Below are positions 11,957 through 24,769 of a stretch of 64,000 nucleotides of DNA, in pieces. Source of the stretch: Otis tarda (lineage: Eukaryota; Chordata; Aves; Otidiformes; Otididae); assembly GCA_026413225.1 (NCBI GenBank), contig CM048552.1, positions 202,195,553 through 202,259,552 on the forward strand, written 5' to 3'. Positions within the stretch are counted from its first letter, which is position 1, and each line of letters opens with the position of its first letter. Both the position numbers and the translations under genes were made by a program. The notes beneath the pieces are model-generated. The model was given only the letters and a program-made list of their open reading frames with translations, was not told the DNA's origin and did no database searches.

Positions 11957-14900
11957 GCTTCCTTACATCCACATCACATAATTAGATATGTAATTCTTAT
12001 TTTATCTGTGAGACACACTGTCCTTCACAGCATACTGACATTGGTAACGAAATTAGCTATCAAGTGGATTCATCTGTAGTTTCCTGACACTGAAGTATCC
12101 TCTCATTACCAAAATATACTGTGTGTTCCATTAAGATACACACAGAATTACTGCATCCTCCTTGAACATTTCCTACTGTTCTGTACATGAAAATTGTATC
12201 ATTACATGTATAAACAAATTAGACACTAAACACAAAGTGTTTCCTATTGTTTGTATACCTGAAAACAAAATAGATCTTTCTAAGCTGAAGCACTCAGTTT
12301 TACACAAATACTGCATATACCTTCATTATCTAAGTAACTGATTGTTCTACAGCTGTTAGAAAGATGTAAACTTGAATTTGTTCACAGCATGATGCTTTTA
12401 TTGTTGGCTCTTTCACCAAGTTACTACACTGAGTCCTAAACCCTTCAATAAAATTGCTGCGTACCAACGGATGCCTAAAGGGATAATACATCCTTAAGAT
12501 GACTGAATGACAAAGATTCTATACGGCAAGTACACCAAAATGTAAAAATTAACTATCACTAAAAGCAATGTAGATTTATTTCCTCTGGACAATCTAACAG
12601 TTGCCCACGATAACCAGCATCTCTGTGAATGTGAAAGGAAATGACAGACTATGGACTCTCCCCTATCACTTTTCCCCACATGCATATCTCAGTGGAACAA
12701 ATGCCAAGGGAAAGGAAAACAAATTATAAAAATATCCAAGGTGGAGTCTCCATTTTATATCCTGGATTAGTCATACATTGATGCTGATCTGTGTTTCTCT
12801 GTGTCAGCAATCAGACAGTGTTAACACTCATACATTTTGAACCCGAAGGAGGCATATTTAACCTAACTCAGAAATAGCAGGTATGAAGAATGTAGTAAGA
12901 ATTACAGAGCTCATTAGATAACTTGGTAAAGCCATCCAGAATGATACCATTTGGAGATTTCTGCCTCTATATGAGACCTAATCTAATAGCTTGAAAGTAT
13001 TAGGCGATATACTAAGGTTAAAGCTGTTCAGTGTAGCAAGAAGTAAAATGAAGTTCCAAGGTCAGATGTTTCCCGTGACACTAACTTACAGGTTCTGTAC
13101 AAAGTTAATTTTACCTGAAAATATATTAAAAAAAATATTATTCTACAGAAAATTCCAGCTTACTTGGACAGCTTCCTAGAGGCTGTAATAGGAGTTACTC
13201 TGTAAGAACTCACAGCTCAACACAGCAGTTGAACCACCAACATTGGACCAAGCGGTACAATTAGTAATATTTATCAACCTCTTTCTTAGGAGCATCATCA
13301 CTTTGCTTGATTACAAAATTCACCTGGGCACAGAAAGGACAAGTTGTGCAATAAGCAGACCTCCTTTAAGAGATACAAAGATTCAAAACTGAACTACATC
13401 AGATTTAAGAGCAACTGCCTCTTCAATCAGGAAGAGGCAAACAGTATCACTACCATCTTACCTTATCTAGACAAAAAATGAGAAGAGCAGATACATGGAG
13501 CAGAGACCTTGTCTAGCTTTATAAGATGTCATTTATCACCCTACATCCCAGAGTCTTAATACCATTGAGAGACCTGAATACATCCTGCTCCTTCTAGACA
13601 TAGAAAGGTAAATCATCACACCAAACATCCACAAGCTATGTGGCATTACAAAAGTCACTCTTACTCAGCTTCCAGCATGTACATCTTGATAGTCATGTCC
13701 CTCTTTTCGCAGAGTCCACATGCACTAGGATATTTCACTTAGCCCAAGACAGAAATTCTCTTTTCAGCACAGTCAATTGATCTTTTAAGCTACTATAAAA
13801 ACCTTATCAGCTTTACTGACTGACAACATAAGTCTATCATCCAGGGAAGGACAGCTGCTCAAAAGTCTCAACGATACCATAAAAGTTGTCGCCCCTGCTC
13901 TTCCGCAGGCACTCAAATAGCGTAATCTCTCTGGGTGCCAGCAGCAGAGTGAAGATGCACCCTGTTATACCTCAGCTGGCAAAGGGGTGAATTTCTAACT
14001 GGCTATTCTGTTAACATTTATTTTCTGACAGAACTCACATGCACATCTTGTTCCCTGATTTCCCCAATTCCAAAGGAGGATTCAGCTCAGTTTTGCAGTG
14101 AGGCATATAGCCAAGAGCAGTCATCTACATGCTACTTATAGTCAGTGGAAGGAGATAATTGAGACAGAGTTGCCTGTTTCAGTAAGGGTTGAATCAAGTC
14201 AACTGGCCAGCAAGATTTTTTTTTGTGGAGCTCTGATAGAGGAAGTACTACTACAATGTGACCGGAAACAATAAAAGGATAATTGCAGCTTAACCACAAG
14301 AAAGTAATATAAAACCAGTATTAAATATGGATATATGTAGTAACAACCATCAGTATCATAATGCTAATGAAAGAATAATAAAAGCCATCATCCATTCAGG
14401 AAAGTCACAGAGAAATCCAGAAATACATTATTCTATTGCACTTCTTCCTCAAGTTTTATATTTTTTATCAATCTGCTTAATACATATTTACCAAACAAAA
14501 ATATGGACAAGAACACTGCATTATCTTAGAAGTCACGTTTATTTAAGATTCACTTTGTTTCAAATTGCCCAAGAAAAGGATTTAATTTGAACTGTAATAT
14601 ATTACTTATTTTATGATTTAGAAAGGACCTTACATCCTGGATATAGGATAATAAAACTATGATGCAGTCCCTTTGTATTACTAGAATTGTTCTTCAGTTT
14701 TCTTGTCCTAGATTTGTTAAACAGATGATAAAATAAATTCTTATACAGAGTCTTGAGGAGGAGAGAATAACATATTGCAACAAAGCGATGAAGCAATGGA
14801 TGCTATTACCTGAAGGACAAAAGAACAAGTATATCAGTTTTGGCACAGCCCTTCACAGCAAGGTTCCAGTTCCACAGATAAGGAAATCTGACAAGAATAC

Positions 14901-17180
14901 TACAAGTTGGTAAGCGCAAACAATTTTTGTGTTTGGGGTGGAAAGGTGTTTGCTTGTTTTTGCCAGTTTGATGGCTGAAGAACAGAAGAAAGTCCAAGCT
15001 TTCAACATGAGGCAAACAAGCTCCAAAAGCAGAAACCTGATGCACTTGCAAAAGACCCACATCCCTAGCCTAGTAACAGCCTGCAAGAAACTGTTCTCAG
15101 CAAATACATCAAAGCCAAAGTCTTTCCATTTGTTTGCTTGCAAAGATGACTTCATTAACAAATGGAGTTCCAATAACCAATACTCTTCACAACTGATGTC
15201 AATCATCCCGGAAAAGCTTGGTATCATTCACCAGGCTAATAAAGAAAAACAGCAGTTGAAACCTAGTGAGAAGATTAAACTTGCCTAAGTGAACTCCTGA
15301 GCGCCAGCTGGAATGCAGTAAACAGGACTTCAAACAACAGACGCCCTGACTAAAATAGTAACAGCAACATATCTGGTGATCTGACAAAGCTAGTTATTAC
15401 CGTAGGGCTTCAAAGACAGTAGAAGCAAAGGGGCGATGGCTGAGCTGGCAGAGTATCAGAGGCAATTCTTCAGTCAGCTGAATTTCAGGACAGTTGAAGA
15501 CTGGAAAGGAGACCATGTACAGTCACCACCAGCATTTCAAACCTTTGGGCAGTTTGATTCCTCTACCAGATATGACTAGATGCATTGCGATGTCATGCCT
15601 GATGGTCATGCACTGACATAGAGGTTTAATTAAAACCCAAGCTACTTAACAAAATCAAGCATTGAGAAGCTGTAATATGTGCATAAAACACAGCAAAACC
15701 TGAACTATATTGCCAGAGGACTTGATAAAATGGCATGCTTAAACATAGAAAATCATTTATAGATTTTATTTACCTTTCCTTCTCAGTACCTGAAAATGAG
15801 TCATTGTTGTGGGTTTTTTTTAATTGCTTTACAAACAAATTTATCTTCTTGATTTATTTCATAATCAACACCCATCTTATCAAAACTTTTTGACAGTTAT
15901 CTATATACTTGAAAAAGTAGATTCATAACAGAGACATTATTATTGTGAAACAGCAGCTATGAGCATGACTTGCTGCACTCTTACTGCATCAAATGAGAGA
16001 AGCACAGAAATATTTAAAAACCCATACAAGTGAAAAAAGGGCTTTCAGTATTACAAATACCAATCTGTAAAACACTATTTATCCAGAAAAATACTTGTGA
16101 GATACACATCTCCTTAAATACTTCATGACATGCTTCTTTACTGTGAAGATAAACTGGGAACTGCCTTGGTTTTGTTATTCTGTATGAGAAGGAGCTTCTC
16201 AGAGACAAGCTATATCAACAGCCAGAAAGAAACAAGCTGGAGGAACAAGAACACCCCATTGAGAAGCACTGAACTTCAACAGCTTCTGTGTTTGCTACAG
16301 TCAATTTGATTGTAACTAGAACATGTCACAGTGGGACATCTTTTTCCACATCATAGACTGTAAACACAGCAGCTGGCAGTACAATTATATTTAGGCAGTA
16401 TGAATGATTAAGCAGTTAAAAGCAGTGATCACACAAGATTGCGTATATCACCACTATATTTCAAATTTCTTTCTGCCTTAAGGGCTTTCTCAGTAAAAAT
16501 TCCAGCTTCACAGTTGTTGGTCTAATTTATAAAACAGCACTAAAATGCTCCCCCCCCGCCCCAATTTTCTCCTCTTTCCACTCCTCATCACACACTATTG
16601 CTTTAAAATGAATAATAAATGAAAAATCAATGGCTGTAGGTAACTGTCATATACAGAAAATCTTCCCATTTCATAATGTATATGGTAACAGGTCAGCACA
16701 AACAAGGGGACCTGTAAAGGATTTACAAAGTAGCCCAAAGCAGCAATGCTGAGCATGGGGATGCTGCCATACCTCATTACTGCAATTAATTCCCTCAACT
16801 GCACATACAAATAATTCTGGGGTTTGCTGACAGAACAGGTAACCCCAGCTTAATAAAACATCACCACCATAACACAAGGGCATGCCCGTATCACCTACAC
16901 TTAGAAAGCTTTTTAAAATGCACACCCACATGCCTTTTAAACACACACAAAAATCTGTACAGTCAGCTGATACAGCTTCTGCCATCTTCGGTTTCAAATG
17001 GCTTTCAATACTGAGTCTTTCCTACCACACATGGTTCATAGCTTATACCATTGCACAGACTATTGTTCATGGCACTTCTATTTTTATAACTCTATTTGAC
17101 GAAATTATTTACATACACACATTTGTTACTCTTCACTGCCCAGTTGAATTAATTTGTGGATCAAATTAACTTTTTGGTTT
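11957..17180. other. Intron 1 stretch, no gene seen
   Basis: Unique-looking DNA. The frames at 14929-15288 (plus, 119 codons) and 14853-15227 (minus, 124 codons) overlap and neither resembles a known protein; both are judged chance openings. No recognisable repeat family was seen. Confidence 0.55.
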
Positions 17181-17188
17181 GCCATGGT

Positions 17189-17207
17189 GGGGAGGGGAGG
17201 GGCGGGG
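17189..17207 (+). other. Perfect G-quadruplex motif
   Basis: GGGGAGGGGAGGGGCGGGG: four G4 tracts with single-base loops, the arrangement that gives the most stable parallel quadruplexes (general knowledge). It sits in an otherwise AT-rich intron. The G-rich strand is plus, which is the template strand for ARHGAP42. A-rich runs follow directly (17222-17253). Confidence 0.9.
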
Positions 17208-18489
17208 AGATGACAAATTAAGAAAAAAAAAAAAAAACCCACAAAAAAAAAAAACCCAACTCTCCTCTTATGAGTGATCACATTTTTTTCCAAATTTCAG
17301 CAGAATAATTTAATTTGGCAAAACAGAGGGTAAGTTGGCACAGAGGAGAGGCTATCTGCAGAAGCAGACAGAGCTAATGCTGGCTGCTTGCCATAATGCC
17401 TTCTAAAGAAGGCAGAAGAAAAGACCACAAGGGAATACAGAATCCAGTGCCCAGTGCCAAAAATTTTGCAGCACAAGGGCCATTGCTCTATATTGACATA
17501 GTCTTTCATTGTTGCTATCAATGAACTCCTTATCCTCTTTATTTGCTAGCTTCACTGGTGTATATTCTTTGCCAACTTGCTATTCATGGAACAATAATAA
17601 GCAATTAAAATAAACAACCCCCTACCCCAACAATCCCACATTACTTTTCCACCTTAGGCTCAATGTTTTGCTCTTAATTTCAGGGAAGCTAATTTCTTTC
17701 TCATCATCTCTGGGGAAAGCACATCAGCTGAGTATGTCAACATGTAGCCTATGCATTGCTACATTCCTCTGGGATTAAATAAAGCACTATAGCAGCTTGA
17801 AATTTTTCAGTGTCGCTTTCTTACTCACTAATGTTTCCATGAGAAAAGAGCACAATTTACTTTCTCATTCTAGTAAGCACTGGGAAATCCCCTTGATCAA
17901 ATGCAACAAAGTCCCCACTTTCCTAACACTATGATGCAACGGCTATTGAAAAGTCCATATCTTCTACAAACTTCATAGATATTCATACCAACATTTTTAA
18001 TTCCCAGCTTCCTTATGTTAGAAACTTGTACAGTACTTCAGATATTCTACATATTTCTCTATGGTTAAACATTAAATCCAACACATTCTTGAAGAAGACA
18101 CCCCAAGAACAGAACTCTGATTTTTAATGAGGGGGATTTTTTTACTCTGCGTTTGCTTGCTTACTTGATAAAATTATTCTAAAACTCCCCAGAAACATAA
18201 CTGTTCAACCAAATAATGTTATACAGTCCAAAGACAATGTTGGTAATATTCCATTCCTCCCTCTTTTTGCTATTCCTCTCCTTACCCCAACTCACTTTGT
18301 AGATGTGGAAACCTAACCTTATTCACATAATTAGAAGAACAGAAAGAAGTGAATTTTAGTGTAGTATGTAAAAGATGTAAACACCTATACAACAACTAAC
18401 TCGTTTTGACTTTGCATAGTTATAAATACACGAACGAATTAAAATGCAACTAAAAATGTAAGCCCTAGAACTGTCAATGGGGAGGACAC

Positions 18490-18509
18490 TGCGCAGTATG
18501 TACTGCGCA
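18490..18509. repeat. GCGCA palindrome (NRF1-like half-sites)
   Basis: TGCGCAGTA, 2-base gap TG, TACTGCGCA: a perfect 9-bp inverted repeat carrying two GCGCA half-sites. CpG is rare in this intron, so two such sites close together stand out. Spacing is wider than the classic NRF1 site, so binding is only a guess. Confidence 0.6.
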
Positions 18510-19084
18510 TCTGCTTCTGTAAATTTAAGGCACATATATAGCTTCATAGCTCTTCTTTGCTATATTAAGTAGTGTAGTTTTATTTTGTTTCAATATTCCC
18601 ACATTCTTGTATTTTATTTCTCACTACCTCATTGCTACAAAATTTTTTCTCTCAATATTTTAGTTTAAAAGACTGTTCAACAATACCACCGCATTTGATT
18701 AGAAAACAGACTGACTATGCAGGGAATTACTACAGTCTAAACTTTCCAATCATCAAACCACATTCAAAGAATTAATGCAACAATAAAACCTCTAAAAGTG
18801 ACTAATCACATGGTTAAAACCAGAACACAACGTTTTTCCTTTGAAGTCAACTGCAATTTTTTGAATATTTTCCAAAAATATGGCTAAAAGTTTCAGAAAG
18901 TATTTGGTTTCATTTTACTTTTGAAATTATAAAGATTCACTGCAGGGTATAACTTAGTACTACTTCTAGTATATTATTAGATTTTTCTAAATTACAGTCA
19001 ACCAAAACATTTCTAGATAATGTAAGTTTCGCAGATATACTTAATTTCATTCAGTAAGCTTTTTGGCCAAGATCCACAGTAAAG

Positions 19085-19120
19085 ATTCCAGTATTTCCAA
19101 TACTGGAATATTCCAGTATT
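19085..19120. repeat. Three alternating 11-bp inverted arms
   Basis: ATTCCAGTATT (19085-19095), its reverse complement AATACTGGAAT (19099-19109), and ATTCCAGTATT again (19110-19120). The second and third arms abut to make a perfect 22-bp palindrome, so two mutually exclusive hairpins are possible. The centre contains GGAATATTCC, which also fits a two-unit heat-shock-element pattern. Confidence 0.85.
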
Positions 19121-20840
19121 TCTTTTGTGTTAGAGAAGAATATATATTTGAAAACAAGCACGTTTCCCTGCTTTTTTTCCATTCTCAAATAATTGAAAAG
19201 CAGTACTCACTCACCCACACTCTTCCAATATTTTCCTTGTGTCCGTTGATAAAACTATTCCATCATTCTGTATCAGGAAGATCTCAACTCTTTAGCCTAA
19301 GTTTTAACCATTCGGTAAAGCAGATGAAACATACCTGAGAAGAAGCTAAGATTATATCTCATACAACATACAGTAAATAATCACTCCTTACCCTCCTCCT
19401 TGTTTAAAGATTTATCTGACATTCAAGTTGCTTACTTCACTTGAGGGCCTACTGCCCTTCTCCTAAGCCTACTGCCTTCCAGTACATTTTGCTATGTTTT
19501 CCAGAGATGCACTTTGCTGGTCTCCAGCTTAATACATACACCAAAAGAGTCCAGGTCATGGTGGCATACAAGATGTTGTAGCTGAGCCACATGACGAACC
19601 CTTTGACCACGCAATCTTCGTCACACACTAATTCTCATACTACAAAAGGATATTAACATTGAGAGCCTTGTACAACATCTCAAGTTGGTGCAACTCAGGC
19701 TGCTCTAAAATCTCAGTTGCAAGTGAACAACATCTTTCAGATGTCTATAGTACTAACGTAGATAGCATACCAAGGTATCCAACCGAAGGACATAAAGCCA
19801 TGTGGAACTGCTTGGTCAACATCAAACACTACATACATGCCAGTTTTTCTCCCTTTTTCAAATAGAATTCATTTAAGGTTTGCTTCAACGGTCATTTGAA
19901 TGAGCAAAAATGTAAAGCAGCTGCCTTAGTATAAGATCATATAGAAATCCTAACGGACTGTAAAAAGCTAGAATATGTTAACTTTTCCCCATCACTTTTT
20001 TTTCCCTTTTTTTTTGTTTGTTTTTCATATTTTCTTCTATATCATTTTACTTAAATTTCTGCATAGTTTTCTACCACTCCATTGTCCATCCCAGGTTCCT
20101 AAACTTTCTTCCTATAATTTTGCTTTGACCCTCAGGATACATTCTCTGGCTCCTTCTGGGGATTTTAAATGCTCTTTTATGATATTCCGCATTCCTCCCC
20201 CACCCCATAGACGTTTATTTCCCAGAACAGCGTCAGCCTGCTCCAAGGAGCTGGGTCCACATCCTGGTCTTCCCCCTCAGTCTCTTTCGCTGAAACAGTT
20301 TATCAGGCTTGCTGCGTCATTTCTCACTCCTCCTGAACATCCCAGAGATGGCAAGCAGAGAGCAGGCAGAGAAGCACCACAAAAAAAAAAGGACAGAAAA
20401 ACTAAGAGCAGACGCTTCTAGAGCTTGAAAAAGCAGAGTGACTTCCTGTCTGGCAACCAAGGAGTTGCCAGAAAAAACATGGGAATTCCCAGATTTCTAG
20501 TGCAATGCAAGGTAATGGTGCAGCAGATGGTCTTGTAGTAGTACTTTAAAATACACATTTTCCTCTGTTCTTAATCTTACCATGCATTCAGAGACAGTTT
20601 TAAAAATGCATATACTTACAGACAGTGAAACACAAAGCAATATATTATAATATAATTTCACAATATAATTAAAGCTTATGTTGTAACGCATGTTGTAATG
20701 CGTGTAACACATAAGGAGCCACAGTTCTGACCACAATTTGGGCAAGATCAGTTCTACCAGTTCCGTGCTGCATACGTGTACATGTAGAATGAGATGCAGT
20801 TTCCCCACTACAACCCCTACCCAAATATGTACCCAGGAGA

Positions 20841-20883
20841 AAAAAAAAAAAAAATTATAAAATAAAATAAAATAAAATAAAAT
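20841..20883. repeat. A-run and (AATAA)n microsatellite
   Basis: About 14 A followed by roughly five AATAA units. This is a simple repeat. Confidence 0.9.
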
Positions 20884-21633
20884 TGAATTAGTCAGTTCTG
20901 GTATGAACAGGGAGCTATTAAGAAAATGCTTCTAGGAAAAGCAAAAATAACAGACTACAGCAATTATCATGTAGATCTCTAGCTGTAAAGATTCCTGCAA
21001 TATATCTTCAAATGCTTTTATGTGCCATGATTTTTACACGAAGTATTCTGCGAAGAGAGCTGCTCAAAGGAGGATGGGTCACATTGGCCTGTGCTGGACG
21101 GCGGGGGAGGGATGCAAGGAATGAAAGCAGTTATCAGGCATTTGTAAGTAGTGAGCTCTTGGAACAACATTAGAGTTGAGGGTCATGGGAAACAGAAGCT
21201 TTGCTCACCCTTCTTCCTGGCAACGTCTTCAGCACTTGGGCAACAAAGTAAAATATTTTGTAAGAACAGAAGGAGGAGGAGAGAGGAAAAAAAATTAAAA
21301 TGTGTATATTTAGCTCATTAAAAAAAAATACTACCAGTTTGCTTTAAAGGAAATGAAACACTTTCTATATGAAATTCTTTCGGGCTTTTAGAGCTCAGGA
21401 ATACAACACTTGATTAGATTCCTTTGATCAGACAACTAATATCACAGTCACATGAACTTGCACATAAGAGGGTTGTGTGGGGTTTTTTTCCCTAACCCAG
21501 ACACACACACAAACAGATGTAAGTAATTTGTTTAGAGAGTCAGATACGCACTTCCAGACACGGAGGACAGAACTGAGACCTCAAATCAAGGAAGATTTTG
21601 TCCGGTGAAGTTAAATGGCAGTAAATGCCTTTA

Positions 21634-21643
21634 CCAAATTTGG
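21634..21643. promoter_or_regulatory. Consensus CArG box (possible SRF site) in intron 1
   Basis: CCAAATTTGG is a perfect, palindromic CC(A/T)6GG motif. SRF regulates ARHGAP42 in smooth muscle through a first-intron element in humans (established, recalled), so the location is suggestive. In an AT-rich intron of this length about three such matches are expected by chance, so function is unproven. Confidence 0.4.
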
Positions 21644-23104
21644 CCTAAAGGAGTTTCTTGCTCTCAGACAGTCTACCATAGAGTCAATTCACTACATAGC
21701 TACTTCTCACTACTTAGGGAGAATGGACACCAAACACATCAGTTTTATATAGCAAACTGGCTTAATATGCTAGTTAAATCCTCTTCTACCTTCCAAACAT
21801 GAAAAGAATTCAGAAAATGCAGATATGAGAGCCATGAAAGCACTTAAAAGTCTTAAAGATACATTTTTGAGGGTTTAAATTCAATCACTTGCAGTGTCCT
21901 AAACTCAAAAATCTGTTACCAAAATACCTACATGTTAATAACGTGGGGAAAAAGCAGCCAAACAAAATATGCTTTTAAACAATAAAACGCACGACTACAA
22001 ATCTGTTTCACCAGGTGAGCTCCTGTTTGCATAGCTCAGGAATCAAATGTTCCTAAGGAGTCTGCAGTTAACTCCAGTTTGTATGGGACTATTTCCTTAA
22101 CAGTTATGAAATAGTTTTTGTATCTTATGTACTTTCCAGTTTTACTGCATTCAGCCAGAGAGGGAAAAAAATAAACCCCGTAAGAAGCAGTAATCATATA
22201 AAGTTTCTCTCTATGTACAAAACTATTTCAAAGAACAGCCTTTGTGTATTTTACAGGAAAGAGAGAAATATCCCTCACGTTGATTTAATTGGACTCTTTT
22301 ACTTAATCAACTTCTCAGAAAAAAAAATAAGGAATCTTAATGATCTTCTCTTCTAGTGAAGTCTGTCCAGTTTTTCTTAAGTCAAATAACCTGTAAGAAG
22401 GACCAGCTAGGCTTCTACATATTTCATCTACTGGGTTTTTTTTCAACTTTTAAATCTCTGGAATATTGCTTTACTTTCCTGTCATGTAAAGATTTAGGAA
22501 CATATGACAACATCCTCTTGTTATCTTCCTGGCAGAGTGATATCCTTTAATTAATAATCTTACCATCCATTAGTACTAGTAGTGTTTATGTTACAGCATG
22601 TATAATAAGTTCTGAACTAACTATTATCACTCAAAATTGAGACCTCATCATTAAAACAGATAAATAACTATGTTGTTTTAATACTCTACACTCGGGCCAG
22701 GTCAAGAGACAAATTAAATATTAGTAATTATTTGACATCTGGAAAAAGGAACAGACGCAGAGATATCATTAATGCCACTCCATCAAAACATGAGAGACCT
22801 GCATTTAAACATTATGTACATACAGATTTTTTTCTTACTCCTTGACACCACCTCAAAATACCCGGGAAAGGTACAGGGAAATGAGGTAAAGGAAAACCAT
22901 GGTAAGAGTATCTTGTTCAAAGAAACACACTTACAGTCATCAGCCTGAAAAAGACAATGGGGGAGCCTTAAGAGTTCTGCAAAAATCACAAGCCGCACAG
23001 AAACAGTGGCTATCTCTTCCAAAGTGAAAACAAAATGTTATCTAACATAGCAAGAAACAAGGTCAAAACAAAGAAACAAAGATGCTTTTTTTGGTAAGAA
23101 GCGC

Positions 23105-23440
23105 AGTTAAATCATGAAGCTCCCTGTCACTGGATGCTGTGGATATTTAAAATTTATACCGGTTCAAGAAAGGACTAGGTGAGTTCACAGAAGAAAAATC
23201 CACTGAGAGCTATTAAAGACATAAGCCCTTGCTCAGGAAATCTTCAAGCCCCAAACCACCAGAGGCAGCAGAAATATCACTACATTCTGCCTGCTCTTAT
23301 TGTCTACCCTAGGCAGCCAGCGCTGTGCGTGAGAGAAAAACACAACTCACAGCACAGCACTTACTCGTATCTGGAGACAGGATATAACACCAGATAAGCC
23401 TCAGGTCCAACCCAGCACGGTCATTCTTATGCTCTTTGTA
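23105..23440 (+). mobile_element. Ancient CR1/L3-type LINE 3' end
   Basis: Although diverged, the order of landmarks is that of a common sauropsid CR1-like 3' end: GGTTCAAGAAAGGACTAGGTG, TCACAGAAGAAAAATCCA, GAGCTATTAAAGACA, CTACATTCTGCCTGCTCTTA, then GAGACAGGATATAACACC, AGGTCCAACCCAGCACGG and the terminal TCATTCTTATGCTCTT. It is noncoding here and clearly much older than the ATTCTATG-ended CR1 copies. Confidence 0.7.
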
Positions 23441-23905
23441 GGAAGATTTGGACACGAACATTTTGCAATAGCTTGAATGACTCAAGACACCATTAGCTGA
23501 TCATCACTGTTTACTACTAGGAGGTTATCACTGTCATGGATGAACCAAAACACACCACGGATAAGCACTCTTTAGACACCTATCTAGGGGGACCTATTTT
23601 AGCAGACAACAAAGAAGGAGGAGGAGCTGAGTTAATGCTGCAAAATTAAGGATCATGAAGATGTTCTATCTTGCTAGCTGAACCATGGGAGATGTTCTCC
23701 AGGGGATGAGTGATGATGGGTAGCTGGAGGCTGGATCATCTTTAACTGCTTCAGAGTCAGAGGAGGTGTGCCTTTAGTCACATGACAAGGCTGTAATTCT
23801 TCCAGCAAGAACTTTAGTGATTTGTGCTATGAGGTATGCTAGGCCTAACTTTTAACAGTAAAAATAACTGCATTAATAAATAAATAGCTGGGAAAAAAAA
23901 AGTTG

Positions 23906-23927
23906 ATTTGGGCTACCAAGCCCAAAT
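23906..23927. repeat. Short perfect hairpin
   Basis: ATTTGGGCT, loop ACCA, AGCCCAAAT: a 9-bp perfect stem with a 4-nt loop. Role unknown; it may be chance. Confidence 0.6.
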
Positions 23928-23991
23928 GGTTTAAATAAAGACTGATTATACAGCTTCACACACTTCCACACTCTGTGCTTGCACATATTAT

Positions 23992-24059
23992 CTTCACCCT
24001 CTTCCTAACTTAGTTCCTAGCTTTAAGCTTCACCCGTTTCCTAACTTAGTTCTTAGCAT
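23992..24059. repeat. 36-bp tandem duplication
   Basis: CTTCACCC..TTCCTAACTTAGTTC.TAGC occurs at 23992 and again at 24028, 36 bp apart, with a few differences. The second copy is slightly shorter. Confidence 0.85.
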
Positions 24060-24248
24060 AGGGGCAGTCACTATGTGAACAGCTATTCATACTTTTTTCC
24101 TAAGAATTCAGTATTGCTCTCTCCTTTACTCCTCCCACTGCATACCATCTACGTCCTGTAATGAACATAGAATTATCTCAGCCTTCATGCAAGCCAAGTC
24201 TAGAAAGACAGTAAAAGAAGCATATTTTATGTCATATGCAGCACCATT

Positions 24249-24368
24249 ACTTTATCTGACAGATGGAGATGCTGAAAGCAAGACTGCCTAAGGCCACACA
24301 CTGAACCGGTGATTAGGCAGACCCTTGTGGGTCCCTGCTTCACACCCATTATTCCACATGCCATTCCT
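24249..24368 (+). mobile_element. MIR-like SINE remnant
   Basis: The plus strand follows the MIR/CORE-SINE pattern: TTATCTGACAGATGGAGATG, CTGAAAGCAAGACTGCCTAA, GGCCACACACTGAA, then a GGGTCCCTGCTTC stretch matching the end of the core. Divergence is high, as expected for an amniote-wide old element. The call is from pattern memory. Confidence 0.55.
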
Positions 24369-24730
24369 TCAGACCAGGAGATGCTAACCAGAGCTGGAAA
24401 GAATGCAGCTCCTCACACTTCCTTGTCCTCACAAAAGCTGCAACTTTTTTTCTGCCATAGGGACATAATTTTTAAAAATATTGTTTTATATTAAAAGGAG
24501 AGAAGAAAACATTAATTTTATTAACAAGAAAAAAAAAAAAGAAAAACAAAATGCAACACAATCTTGTTTTGATCCATTTAATGTAGCCCCCACAGAAGGT
24601 CCAGTTACTTCAGCCGCAGCAGTTAGTGCACTGTATCTGTTTCAAGTCAGTCTCCATGAAAATGAGGAACACGCCACACACTAACATGCTTGCTTACTTA
24701 ACAGTCACTTGCTAAATTTTAGTTGAAGCA

Positions 24731-24735
<5 letters not shown>

Positions 24736-24766
<31 letters not shown>
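24736..24766. repeat. Poly(A) run, A31
   Basis: The longest homopolymer in the window, 31 A, followed by GAAAAGAAG. It is a likely length-variable site. No recognisable element body precedes it. Confidence 0.9.
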
Positions 24767-24768
<2 letters not shown>

Positions 24769-24769
24769 A

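Larger units (their letters stand above)
17210..23100. other. Intron 1 stretch with short palindromes, no gene seen
   Basis: AT-rich DNA. Apart from the palindromes at 18490 and 19085, the AAAAT microsatellite at 20855 and the CArG box at 21634, nothing was recognised. Open frames such as 19975-20421 (148 codons, starting in a T-rich run) have no family resemblance. Confidence 0.55.

Noticed and set aside
14853-15288. Overlapping 124- and 119-codon frames on opposite strands
   Set aside because: Neither resembles a known family, and there is no promoter or splice context; likely a chance opening.
15436-15480. Second tRNA A-box-like motif (TGGCTGAGCTGG)
   Set aside because: No T-loop GTTCRA motif downstream and no acceptor stem.
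19975-20421. 148-codon plus-strand frame
   Set aside because: Begins in a T-rich run giving Phe/Leu/Ile, no known similarity, and ends in low-complexity Lys/Arg.
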